Below, one piece after another: positions 17,407-24,377 of a stretch of DNA of 64,000 nucleotides. Both the position numbers and the translations under genes were made by a program. The DNA is from Terrabacter sp040702505. GTDB taxonomy: Bacteria; Actinomycetota; Actinomycetes; Actinomycetales; Dermatophilaceae. The stretch's first letter is position 1. The number at the start of each line of letters is the position of its first letter. The stretch is from positions 248,001-312,000 of the forward strand of contig NZ_JBFBLC010000006.1 in the NCBI RefSeq assembly GCF_040702505.1, written 5' to 3'. The notes beneath the pieces were generated by a model. That model saw nothing but the letters and a program-made list of their open reading frames with translations, was not told the origin of the DNA and did no database searches.

Positions 17407-18354
17407 TCAGGCCGTGGCGCCGGCGAGCTCGGCGGGGGAAACCGTGGGGTCGGCGCCAGCCGCCTCGCAGAGGGCGTCGAGCGCTGCCGCCACAGCGGGC
17501 ACGCGCTGGAGGTCGGGAGTGGTCACCGCGAGGATCTGGCGGCGCGAGGCGGGCGAGAGCGGCAGCATCGCCACCTGGTCGTGCTTGGCGGCGTTGAGGA
17601 TCAGGTCGGGGACGAGGGCCACCCCCAGCCCGGCGGTGACGAGGCCGAGCTGCGCGACGTAGTCCTCCGTCTCGAAGGCGACGTTGGGGCGGAAGCCCGC
17701 CGTGTCGGCGAGGGACAGCAGGTGGCCGCGACAGCGGGGACAGCCGGCGATCCACTCCTCGCTCGCGAAGTCACCGAGGGTCGCGGCCTCGTCGTGGGCG
17801 TGCGGGTGGCCGCCGGGGACGACGAGGCGCACCTCGTCGTCCATGAGGCGCCGCGTGACCAGGAGCGACAGGTCCTCCTCGAGCTCGCCGAGCTCGGCGC
17901 CCTCGTAGGCGAAGGCGACGGCCACGTCGCAGTCGCCGTTGCGCAGCGCGGCCAGCGACTCGGGCGGCTCGGCCTCGGTGAAGGTGACGGTGATGTCGGG
18001 GTGGCGTGCCTTGAGGATTGCCAAGGTGCGCGGCACGAGCGTCGCCGACGAGCTCGGGAAGGCCTGAAGTCGGACCCGTCCGGCACGCAGCCCGGCGATA
18101 GCGGTGATCTCCTCCTCGGCGGCGTCGAGGGCCGCGAGCACGCCCACGGCGTGCCGGGCCAGCACCTGGCCGGCCTCGGTGAGGCGGACCTGGCGCCCGT
18201 AGCGCTCGACGAGGACGGTGCCGGTGCGCTGCTCGAGGCGGCGGACCATCTGCGAGATGGCCGGCTGGGTGAAGCCCAGGGCGTTGGCGGCGCTGGTGAA
18301 GCTTCCCTCGTCGGCAATGGCCTTCATGACCCGCAGGCCGGCAGCATCGATCAT
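17407..18354 (-). CDS. LysR family transcriptional regulator
   Basis: A 315-residue regulator. The N-terminal winged helix-turn-helix (MIDAAGLRVMKAIADEGSFT ... ALGFTQPAISQMVRRLEQRTG) is followed by a linker helix and a two-lobed effector domain (about 90-300). The start is the ATG before IDAAGL; an upstream extension would run into the sirtuin gene. It is divergent from the sirtuin over 82 bases with a palindrome between them, the usual LysR layout for autorepression and control of the neighbour. Effector unknown. The AhpD-like/GGT operon follows in the same direction after 89 bases and has its own predicted promoter. Confidence 0.93.
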   Translation of the reverse strand: MIDAAGLRVMKAIADEGSFTSAANALGFTQPAISQMVRRLEQRTGTVLVERYGRQVRLTEAGQVLARHAVGVLAALDAAEEEITAIAGLRAGRVRLQAFPSSSATLVPRTLAILKARHPDITVTFTEAEPPESLAALRNGDCDVAVAFAYEGAELGELEEDLSLLVTRRLMDDEVRLVVPGGHPHAHDEAATLGDFASEEWIAGCPRCRGHLLSLADTAGFRPNVAFETEDYVAQLGLVTAGLGVALVPDLILNAAKHDQVAMLPLSPASRRQILAVTTPDLQRVPAVAAALDALCEAAGADPTVSPAELAGATA

Positions 18355-18360
18355 GCACAA

Positions 18361-18379
18361 AGCATAACGGACGATTATG
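18361..18379. promoter_or_regulatory. LysR operator overlapping the LysR -10 element
   Basis: CATAA (18363-18367), seven bases, TTATG (18375-18379) is a perfect five-base inverted repeat with the T-N11-A geometry of LysR boxes. On the minus strand TATGCT (18366-18361) followed by six bases and the LysR ATG is a predicted leaderless promoter, so a bound regulator would cover its own -10. Confidence 0.6.
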
Positions 18380-18424
18380 GAAGTAGGGCGGTGCCGCGCT
18401 TTTCGACCCGGCCGGGGGCAGACG

Positions 18425-18439
18425 TAGGCTGACGACGTG
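18425..18439 (+). promoter_or_regulatory. Predicted leaderless promoter of the sirtuin gene
   Basis: TAGGCT (18425-18430) lies exactly six bases before the GTG start at 18437, and no ribosome-binding site precedes it. Confidence 0.6.
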
Positions 18440-19390
18440 CAGCAGCCGAACGGCATACCCCCGCAGTCGACCGCCGCGACGGGCACGACCCGGCTGTCCA
18501 CGACCCGGACCCTCCCGCTCGAGACCCACGACCTCGGCACCTTCGAGGACCTCGTCGACCTCGTCAGTGGCGGCGGGGTCGTCGTGCTGTCGGGGGCCGG
18601 TCTCTCGACGGAGTCGGGCATCCCCGACTATCGCGGCCCGGACGGGACCCGGCGGGTCGAGCCCATGACGTACGGCGAGTTCGCTGGCTCCAGCGAGGCG
18701 CGGCGGCGGTACTGGGCGCGCAGCTACATCGGCTGGCAGCGGTTCAATGCGGCCGAACCCAACGAGGGCCACCGCGTCGTCACCGACCTGCAGCAGGGCG
18801 GCTACGTGGGACCGGTCATCACGCAGAACGTCGACGGCCTGCACCAGGCGGCCGGTGCCACCGACGTCGTCGAGCTGCACGGCTCGCTCGATCGCGCCGT
18901 GTGCCTCACCTGCGGGGAGTACACCTCGCGCATCGGGCTGCACGAGCGAATGACACAGGCGAACCCCGGGTTCATGGAGCGCTTCGCCGAGGCGGCCACG
19001 GCCGTGGGCTCGCAGTGGGGAGAGCAGGTGCGCCCCGACGGTGACATCGTCCTGGCCGACGCCCTCGTGGAGTCCTTCCACGCGCCCCGCTGCCTCGTGT
19101 GCGGCCGCGACACCGTCAAGCCGGACGTCGTCTTCTTCGGTGAGTCGGTGCCCAAGGCGCTCGTCGAGCGGTGCTTCAGCCTCGTCGAGGCCGCCGGTGC
19201 CGTGCTCGTGCTGGGATCGTCGCTCTCGGTGATGAGCGGCTACCGGTTCGTGCGCCGGGCGCACCAGAGGGACGTGCCCGTCGCGATCGTGACCCGCTCG
19301 GCGACCCGCGGCGACGGCGAGGCGACCCTGCGCCTGCACGCCCCGCTCGGCCCCACCCTCACCCGACTGCGCAACGGGCTGGGGCACTGA
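18437..19390 (+). CDS. Sir2 family NAD-dependent protein deacylase
   Basis: A 317-residue sirtuin that removes acyl groups from protein lysines using NAD. Motifs in order: GAGLSTESGIPDYRG (53-67, NAD loop), ITQNVDGLHQAAG (128-140), catalytic His148 (VELHGS), zinc pairs C156/C159 and C219/C222 (CLTCG, CLVCG), and VFFGESVP. About 45 extra residues precede the Rossmann core. Divergence from a LysR regulator suggests the deacylase is inducible rather than constitutive. A role in controlling acyl-CoA enzymes is typical of bacterial sirtuins but not shown here. Confidence 0.93.
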   Translation: MQQPNGIPPQSTAATGTTRLSTTRTLPLETHDLGTFEDLVDLVSGGGVVVLSGAGLSTESGIPDYRGPDGTRRVEPMTYGEFAGSSEARRRYWARSYIGWQRFNAAEPNEGHRVVTDLQQGGYVGPVITQNVDGLHQAAGATDVVELHGSLDRAVCLTCGEYTSRIGLHERMTQANPGFMERFAEAATAVGSQWGEQVRPDGDIVLADALVESFHAPRCLVCGRDTVKPDVVFFGESVPKALVERCFSLVEAAGAVLVLGSSLSVMSGYRFVRRAHQRDVPVAIVTRSATRGDGEATLRLHAPLGPTLTRLRNGLGH

Positions 19391-19418
19391 GGCGTGCGCC
19401 GGCCGATCCTCGCCCGGG

Positions 19419-20318
19419 TCACTCGGCGGTCGGGCCCGCGGCGCGCGCCTCGGGCCCGTGCGCATCGCGCAGGTCCCACAGCTCCTTGGTCTGCACGCCC
19501 CAGTACGTGCCGAACAAGGCGATGATGATCACCTCCGAGACGAGGACGAGGTGGTCGAGGCCGGCCACGCTCACGGCGGTGAGCACGGCGGTGCCCAGGG
19601 CCACGGCGAGGGCCACGGCGAGGGTGATGTAGATCCGCTTGTAGACGGAGCCGCGACCGTCGGCCCGGCCCTGGTGACGCTCGTCGACGCGCAGGGCACT
19701 GAGTACCATGACGGCGATCACGCCGGCGACCATGGTGGCGGCCGCGATCCCGTGGCTGAGGGCGATGAAGCGGTCGCGCAGGGCGAGGAAGAGGACCAGC
19801 TCACCGAGCACGACCGCACCGCAGGCGATGCTCACCACGACCGAGCGCACGGTGCGTCGGGCGCGCGCGGCCGCCCGGCCGGGACGCTGGAGCCAGGCGA
19901 CGACACCAGCCGCGAGGACGGCGACGACGAGCAGCGACCAGATGTTGTTGCGCACGGCGGCGGCGATCTCGGGTGCCGTCTGGGTGTATGCGTTGGGCCC
20001 GCACCGCCCGTCGGGCTCGGTCGGGACCAGGGCCACGACGAAGGCCATCAGGCCCGAGAAGTTGAGCAGCACGTCCTCCTCCGCCGAGTGCCCCTTGTAG
20101 GCGATGAGGTTGGCGCCGAGGGCGCAGAGGGCCCCGACGAAGATGCCGCGGGCAGGGGTGTAGTAGTACGCGCTGATGGAACCCAGCCAGCAGGAGTGCC
20201 CGGTCTCCCACCACCACTGGTAGCCGACCGACAGCAGCAGCATGAGGAGCAGCCCGATCATCGCCCCCCGCAGGTAGCGGTAGGTGAGGACGACGTCGCG
20301 CGTGCGCTCGTGGGCCAT
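19419..20318 (-). CDS. Multi-pass membrane protein, function unknown
   Basis: A 299-residue protein with about seven hydrophobic helices. A conserved-looking block, SISAYYYTPARGIFVGALCALGANLIAYKG, follows the first helix; it recalls uncharacterised DUF998-like proteins, but I cannot confirm the family. A short charged C-terminus ends the protein. The ATG lies 28 bases after the lexA stop in the same direction, so it is probably cotranscribed with lexA and would then rise in the SOS response. It converges on the sirtuin gene. Confidence 0.75.
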   Translation of the reverse strand: MAHERTRDVVLTYRYLRGAMIGLLLMLLLSVGYQWWWETGHSCWLGSISAYYYTPARGIFVGALCALGANLIAYKGHSAEEDVLLNFSGLMAFVVALVPTEPDGRCGPNAYTQTAPEIAAAVRNNIWSLLVVAVLAAGVVAWLQRPGRAAARARRTVRSVVVSIACGAVVLGELVLFLALRDRFIALSHGIAAATMVAGVIAVMVLSALRVDERHQGRADGRGSVYKRIYITLAVALAVALGTAVLTAVSVAGLDHLVLVSEVIIIALFGTYWGVQTKELWDLRDAHGPEARAAGPTAE

Positions 20319-20346
20319 CGGGCGGCCTGGTCCGCGTCGCAGCCGC

Positions 20347-21072
20347 TCAGATGCGGCGCAGCACCGCGGTGACCTTGCCGAGGATCGTGGCGTGGTCGCC
20401 GTCGATGGGGGAGAAGTCGGGGTTGTGCGGCATGAGCCACACGTGGCCGTCCTTGCGCTTGAACGTCTTGACGGTCGCCTCGTTGTCGAGCATCGCAGCG
20501 ACGACGTCACCGTTGTCGGCGTGCTGCTGCTGGCGCACGACGACCCAGTCACCGTCGCAGATCGCGGCCTCGACCATGGAGTCGCCGGTGACCTTGAGGA
20601 GGAAGAGCTCGCCCTCGCCGACGAGCTGGCGCGGCAGCGGGAAGACGTCCTCGACGACCTGCTCCGCGGTGATGGGCACCCCGGCGGCGATCTGCCCGAG
20701 CACCGGCACGTACGAGGCCTGCGGTCGGGCATCGCCCGAGTCGGTCTCGGTGTCGTACTGGTCGCCGCCTGGGCGGGCCGGCTCGCCGGACCCCGCGCGG
20801 TAGCCGAGGTCCTCGGCCTTTGCGTCGGGGGAGACGACCTCGAGGGCGCGCGGACGGTTCGGGTCGCGGCGCAGGTAGCCCTTGGCCACGAGGGCGTTGA
20901 GCTGGTGGGAGACGCTCGAGGGACTGGCCAGGCCCACGGCGTCGCCGATCTCTCGCATGCTCGGCGGGTAGCCACGCCGGTCGACGGAGTTGCGGATGAC
21001 CTCGAGCACGCGCCGCTGGCGGACGGTCAGGCCGTCCCCGTTCTCGCGGTCGGGGAGCTCGGTCACGCCCAT
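20347..21072 (-). CDS. lexA: SOS repressor LexA
   Basis: A 241-residue repressor. The winged helix-turn-helix spans about 15-72 (LTVRQRRVLEVIRNSVDRRG), then a long acidic linker, then the S24 peptidase-like domain. The self-cleavage site is A130-G131 (LGQIAAGVPI), with the catalytic dyad S165 (GDSM) and K202 (EATVKTF). All residues needed for RecA-stimulated autoproteolysis are present. Two SOS boxes lie in the divergent region shared with the LysM gene, so lexA is autoregulated as expected. Confidence 0.97.
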   Translation of the reverse strand: MGVTELPDRENGDGLTVRQRRVLEVIRNSVDRRGYPPSMREIGDAVGLASPSSVSHQLNALVAKGYLRRDPNRPRALEVVSPDAKAEDLGYRAGSGEPARPGGDQYDTETDSGDARPQASYVPVLGQIAAGVPITAEQVVEDVFPLPRQLVGEGELFLLKVTGDSMVEAAICDGDWVVVRQQQHADNGDVVAAMLDNEATVKTFKRKDGHVWLMPHNPDFSPIDGDHATILGKVTAVLRRI

Positions 21073-21203
21073 GGTGTTCCCTTCGTCGGCTCTCGTTCAG
21101 ACCGCGGCTGACTCCCCGGATGTCGCTGTGTCGGGACCAGTGTCAGTGGTGGCTGCTGAGGTGTCTGATGTGAGCACAGACTACGAGTTTCGAACACAGT
21201 TGC

Positions 21204-21217
21204 CAAACATGTGTTCG
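21204..21217. promoter_or_regulatory. SOS box (LexA operator) on the lexA side
   Basis: CAAAC-ATGT-GTTCG matches the actinobacterial SOS consensus CGAAC-N4-GTTCG with one mismatch. It lies 132 bases upstream of lexA. A further half site CGAAC is at 21191-21195. Confidence 0.8.
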
Positions 21218-21272
21218 ATGCGTGTCTCGACTTCGTCGCCGAGGCGTGCTAGAAATCGTACAGACGTTCTAT

Positions 21273-21286
21273 CGAACACATGTTCG
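21273..21286. promoter_or_regulatory. SOS box (LexA operator) before the LysM gene
   Basis: CGAAC-ACAT-GTTCG is a perfect match to CGAAC-N4-GTTCG and sits 28 bases before the ATG of the LysM gene, where LexA would block its promoter. Confidence 0.9.
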
Positions 21287-21313
21287 CCGGATCACGAGCA
21301 AGGGGAGGTCACC

Positions 21314-21781
21314 ATGAGCGCCGTCGTCGTCGAGGACGTTCGTCAGGCCGGTGTCGAGCGGAAGGCCCGGCGTCACGTCGAGCAGGGTGTCGGGCGGGGT
21401 GTCGAGCGGCACCTCGTGCTCGTTCCAACCGGCCGGGATGCAGTCCTCGCCCGCCGTGCCGGTGGCCGTGCGGCCGACGCGGAGCGCGTCTGCGGCGCCG
21501 CACCCACGATGCGGCTGACGCGTTTCGGCCGCCTCGTGCGCACTGTGCTCGTCGCCGGCGTCATCGCCGTTCTCGGCGTCGGTCTCGCGGGCCAGCTCGC
21601 CTCGGCCAGTGGGGATGCCCGCACGATCACCGTGCACGCGGGCCAGACCCTGTCCGGCATCGCAGTTCGCGAGCTTCCCGAGCTGTCCGTCACCGACGGC
21701 GTCGTCGAGCTGCAGGTCGCCAACGGCCTGAGCACGTCACAGATCCACGCGGGGCAGCAGCTCGTCATCCCCGCCCACTGA
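21314..21781 (+). CDS. SOS-induced LysM membrane protein (Rv2719c-like division suppressor)
   Basis: A 155-residue protein: a charged N-terminal 65 residues, one membrane helix (about 72-95) and a C-terminal LysM domain (about 103-152, ITVHAGQTLSGIAVREL ... IHAGQQLVIP) that would bind peptidoglycan outside. It occupies the place of M. tuberculosis Rv2719c, the LysM protein divergent from lexA that delays division during DNA damage. The start is fixed by AGGGGAGG five bases before the ATG. A perfect SOS box precedes it. The link to division arrest is by family and position. Confidence 0.85.
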   Translation: MSAVVVEDVRQAGVERKARRHVEQGVGRGVERHLVLVPTGRDAVLARRAGGRAADAERVCGAAPTMRLTRFGRLVRTVLVAGVIAVLGVGLAGQLASASGDARTITVHAGQTLSGIAVRELPELSVTDGVVELQVANGLSTSQIHAGQQLVIPAH

Positions 21782-21873
21782 CGGGCGCACGCCCGTCCCC
21801 CAGATCGGCCGCGTTGGCTCCACCTCTGCGGCTGGCGACTGCGGCGCTTCGACCCCGCCGTGGCCGCCCCCGG

Positions 21874-21903
21874 ACGCCGCATCCCCTGCAGGGGGTGCGG
21901 CGT
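21874..21903. terminator. Bidirectional hairpin between the LysM and histidine kinase genes
   Basis: A 13-bp stem (arms ACGCCGCA... and ...TGCGGCGT, one G-T pair) with a TGCA loop lies between two convergent genes. No T-run follows, as is usual in GC-rich actinobacteria. A second smaller hairpin, ACGGGC-GCAC-GCCCGT at 21781-21796, begins at the LysM stop codon. Confidence 0.8.
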
Positions 21904-21910
21904 TCCTGGA

Positions 21911-23245
21911 TCAGGCCTCGTCGATGTCGTGACCGCTGGCGTGATTGCTCTTGGGAGGGTTGTCGTGGTCGGTGTCGTTGCTGGTGTACCTGTTGGGGTC
22001 GCCGTCGTGGTCCTCGCCGGGCAGCTCGAACCACACGTTCGTGCCCTGCCCCTCGACGCCGCTGATCCCGATCAGGCCGCCGTGGGCCTCGATGATCCGC
22101 CTGACGGTTGCGAGCCCGATGCCGCTGCCCTCGACGGAGCTCTTCGCGTCCGGTGCCCGGTGGAAGAGCCCGAACACCGTCTCGCGGTCCTGTTCGGCGA
22201 TCCCGATGCCGTTGTCGCGGACCTGGATGCGCCAGGACCCGCCCCGGCGTTCGGCGCTCACGTCGACGACCGGCGCGGCGTCCGGGCGGGCGTACTTGAC
22301 GGCGTTCGAGACGAGGTTGAGCAGGACCGAGTACAGCTGTTGCCGGTCCACGGACACGGTCGGCAACCGGCCCGCACTCACGGTCGCCCCTGCGCTGCCC
22401 AGCGTCGGCGCGAGGTCCTCGAGCACCGAGGCGAGCACGTCGCCGAGATCCGTCGGGCTGCGCTGCAGCTGAGCGCCCACCAGTGCATACGCGAGCATCT
22501 GGTCGATCATCCCGGCCATCCGGGTGGCGGCACGGTGCGCCGTCGTCACCAGGCGCTGGGCCCACTTGTCGTCCTTGACCGAGTCCTCCTGCCCGAGCAG
22601 CTCGGTGCTGGCCATGATGGCGGTCAGGGGCGTCCGCAGGTCGTGGCTCACCTGGCCGGTGAAGACGGACAGCGCCTCGTTCGACCGGTGCAGCTCCTGC
22701 TGGGTGCGGGTCAGCGCCTCGAGCGAGCTCTCCAGGCGCCTGGTGCGCAGCCGCAGCTCAAGCACGTCCACGACCCGCTCGGCCACCGTGCCCAGCGCCT
22801 GCTCCTGCTCTGCATCGAGCTGGCGCGGATGCGAGTCGAAGACGCAGAGGCGTCCGATCGCCACTCCGTCCGGGGTCACGAGCGGCGCCGAGGCGTAGAA
22901 GCGGACGTCCCCGAGCCGTCCGGTGACGAAGGGGTTGTGGCGGAAGCGCTCGTCCAGTCGTGCATCGGGCACGACGACCCGGGCGGTGTGCTCGAGCACG
23001 GCCGCGCACATCGAGTCCTCACGGGTGCAGATCGAGGCGTCGAACCCCAGTGTGGCCACCTGGTGCTGGTGGGTCGCGCTGATGAGGTTGATCGCGGCTC
23101 GGGGCGCTCGACACACCTGTGCGGCGATCTCCACGAGCGCCTGCAGCTCCTTCTGGGGCGCGTTGCCGAGCACGTCGTAGTCCCGCAGCGCTGCCTCTCG
23201 ACGCTGCCAGGAGCCGGCCGGCGGGTGCTTTGTCCGGGTCGTCAC
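21911..23245 (-). CDS. GAF-domain sensor histidine kinase (orphan)
   Basis: A 444-residue kinase without membrane segments. The GAF domain (about 25-170) contains the CTREDSMCAAVLEH and DARLDERFRHNPFV stretches common in redox or light-type GAF kinases. The HisKA box VSHDLRTPL follows, then an N box (NLVSNAVKYA), G1 (DNGIGIAEQD) and G2 (GSGIGLATV). The C-terminal 25 residues are Asp/Asn/His-rich and look disordered. No response regulator lies nearby, so its partner is elsewhere. It starts with GTG, and interrupts the lexA/LysM-nrdR neighbourhood otherwise common in actinobacteria. Confidence 0.92.
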   Translation of the reverse strand: MTTRTKHPPAGSWQRREAALRDYDVLGNAPQKELQALVEIAAQVCRAPRAAINLISATHQHQVATLGFDASICTREDSMCAAVLEHTARVVVPDARLDERFRHNPFVTGRLGDVRFYASAPLVTPDGVAIGRLCVFDSHPRQLDAEQEQALGTVAERVVDVLELRLRTRRLESSLEALTRTQQELHRSNEALSVFTGQVSHDLRTPLTAIMASTELLGQEDSVKDDKWAQRLVTTAHRAATRMAGMIDQMLAYALVGAQLQRSPTDLGDVLASVLEDLAPTLGSAGATVSAGRLPTVSVDRQQLYSVLLNLVSNAVKYARPDAAPVVDVSAERRGGSWRIQVRDNGIGIAEQDRETVFGLFHRAPDAKSSVEGSGIGLATVRRIIEAHGGLIGISGVEGQGTNVWFELPGEDHDGDPNRYTSNDTDHDNPPKSNHASGHDIDEA

Positions 23246-23741
23246 GGAAGGAAGCCTCGGACATCAGCGCTGCAGGGGCAAGCACCGGGCAGGTGCGAGC
23301 GTGCGGCGCGAGACGGCATACGTCCTCGGCTGCTCCGCAGCGATGCCCGGAGGCCGCACATGGGGGAGTGGTGGGCGCCCGGGGCCCCCAGATGTAGGGG
23401 TGGCGCGCGCCCGACACGCCGTCCGGAAAGAGAGCTCCACGGCGTTTGTGCAGGTCAGCGGCGCGACACGCGGGCACTTCGGCGATCTGCTTGCGGTGCA
23501 GGTCACAGCGCGCCTACAGTTACCCCAACATCTAGTAGTTACACAGATGTAAGACGTCCACATGTAGTCCCCAACTCGATGGGGGTTACGCACAGGTCAT
23601 CCCCAACGTCGTCCCCAGGTCGTCCCCAGGCGTCACCGGTTCCACGAACTCCGGTGCAGCCCATGGACACCTGTGGGGAATCGTGCCGGATGGGTGGGCG
23701 TTCCGCGAACGTCCGAGCTGGGGAGAGGGAGGTGGCCAGGC
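23246..23741 (+). promoter_or_regulatory. nrdR-nrdJ promoter region with a pair of NrdR boxes
   Basis: No gene is seen in these 496 bases. A promoter TTGCGG (23491-23496), 18 bases, TACAGT (23515-23520) precedes two NrdR-box-like repeats: ACATCTAGT at 23528-23536 and ACATGTAGT at 23560-23568, 32 bases apart, about three helical turns, the spacing NrdR needs to bind both. The first begins close to the expected +1. Downstream (about 23596-23632) GTCGTCCCCAG is repeated in tandem. The 5' part, up to 23490, shows nothing else. Confidence 0.75.
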
Positions 23742-24248
23742 GTGCACTGCCCGTTCTGCCGCCACACCGACTCGCGGGTCATCGACTCGCGAACGACCGA
23801 CGACGGGGCCTGCATCCGTCGCCGTCGTCAGTGTCCCCAGTGCAGCCGCCGCTTCACCACGCTCGAGACCTCGAGTCTCAACGTGATCAAGCGGTCGGGT
23901 GCCTCCGAGCCGTTCAGTCGGTCCAAGGTGCTCTCCGGCGTGCGCAAGGCATGCCAGGGACGGCCCGTCAGCGAGGACGACCTGGCCCTTCTCGCCCAGA
24001 AGGTCGAGGAGGCGATCCGGTCGCAGGGCAACGCCGAGATCGAGGCGCACGAGGTCGGCATGGCCGTCCTGGAGCCGCTCCGAGAGCTCGACGAGGTCGC
24101 CTACCTCAGGTTCGCCAGCGTCTACCAGGCGTGGGAGAGCCTCGAGGACTTCGAGGGAGCCATCGCGCTCCTGCGAGCCGAGCGTGCCGCCCTGGGGGAG
24201 GAGCCCGCAGCTCCCTCGCAGGTCGACGGGCTCGGCGCCCAGCGGTAA
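23742..24248 (+). CDS. nrdR: Ribonucleotide reductase repressor NrdR
   Basis: A 168-residue repressor. The zinc ribbon uses C3, C6, C31 and C34 (VHCPFCRH, CPQCSRRF), and the ATP-cone (about 46-136, VIKRSGASEPFSRSKVLSGV) senses dATP/ATP and sets the oligomeric state. The start is GTG at 23742, nine bases after AGGGAGG; a longer in-frame reading exists but the family begins VHCPFC. It is followed after 129 bases by nrdJ, its main target, and both would be controlled from the boxes upstream. The acidic C-terminal 15 residues are variable in the family. Confidence 0.97.
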   Translation: MHCPFCRHTDSRVIDSRTTDDGACIRRRRQCPQCSRRFTTLETSSLNVIKRSGASEPFSRSKVLSGVRKACQGRPVSEDDLALLAQKVEEAIRSQGNAEIEAHEVGMAVLEPLRELDEVAYLRFASVYQAWESLEDFEGAIALLRAERAALGEEPAAPSQVDGLGAQR

Positions 24249-24377
24249 CACCCTCCACCCAGCCTCAAACCCTCGGCGCCATCGGCGCTCCAACGCCCAC
24301 CGGGGCGCCCGAGCACTGTCGGTGCTCCACGCAAGACTCATTCCCAGCAGCAGATTCGGTCAGGGAGGCCGCACGAC

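Noticed and set aside
23660..23690. DnaA box-like TGTGGGGAA
   Set aside because: Two mismatches to the actinobacterial box, single copy, and no dnaA, dnaN or AT-rich segment nearby.
24249..24377. Cobalamin riboswitch before the B12-dependent reductase
   Set aside because: The 129 bases are too short for the fold and I see no B12-box-like sequence; NrdR boxes further upstream explain control.
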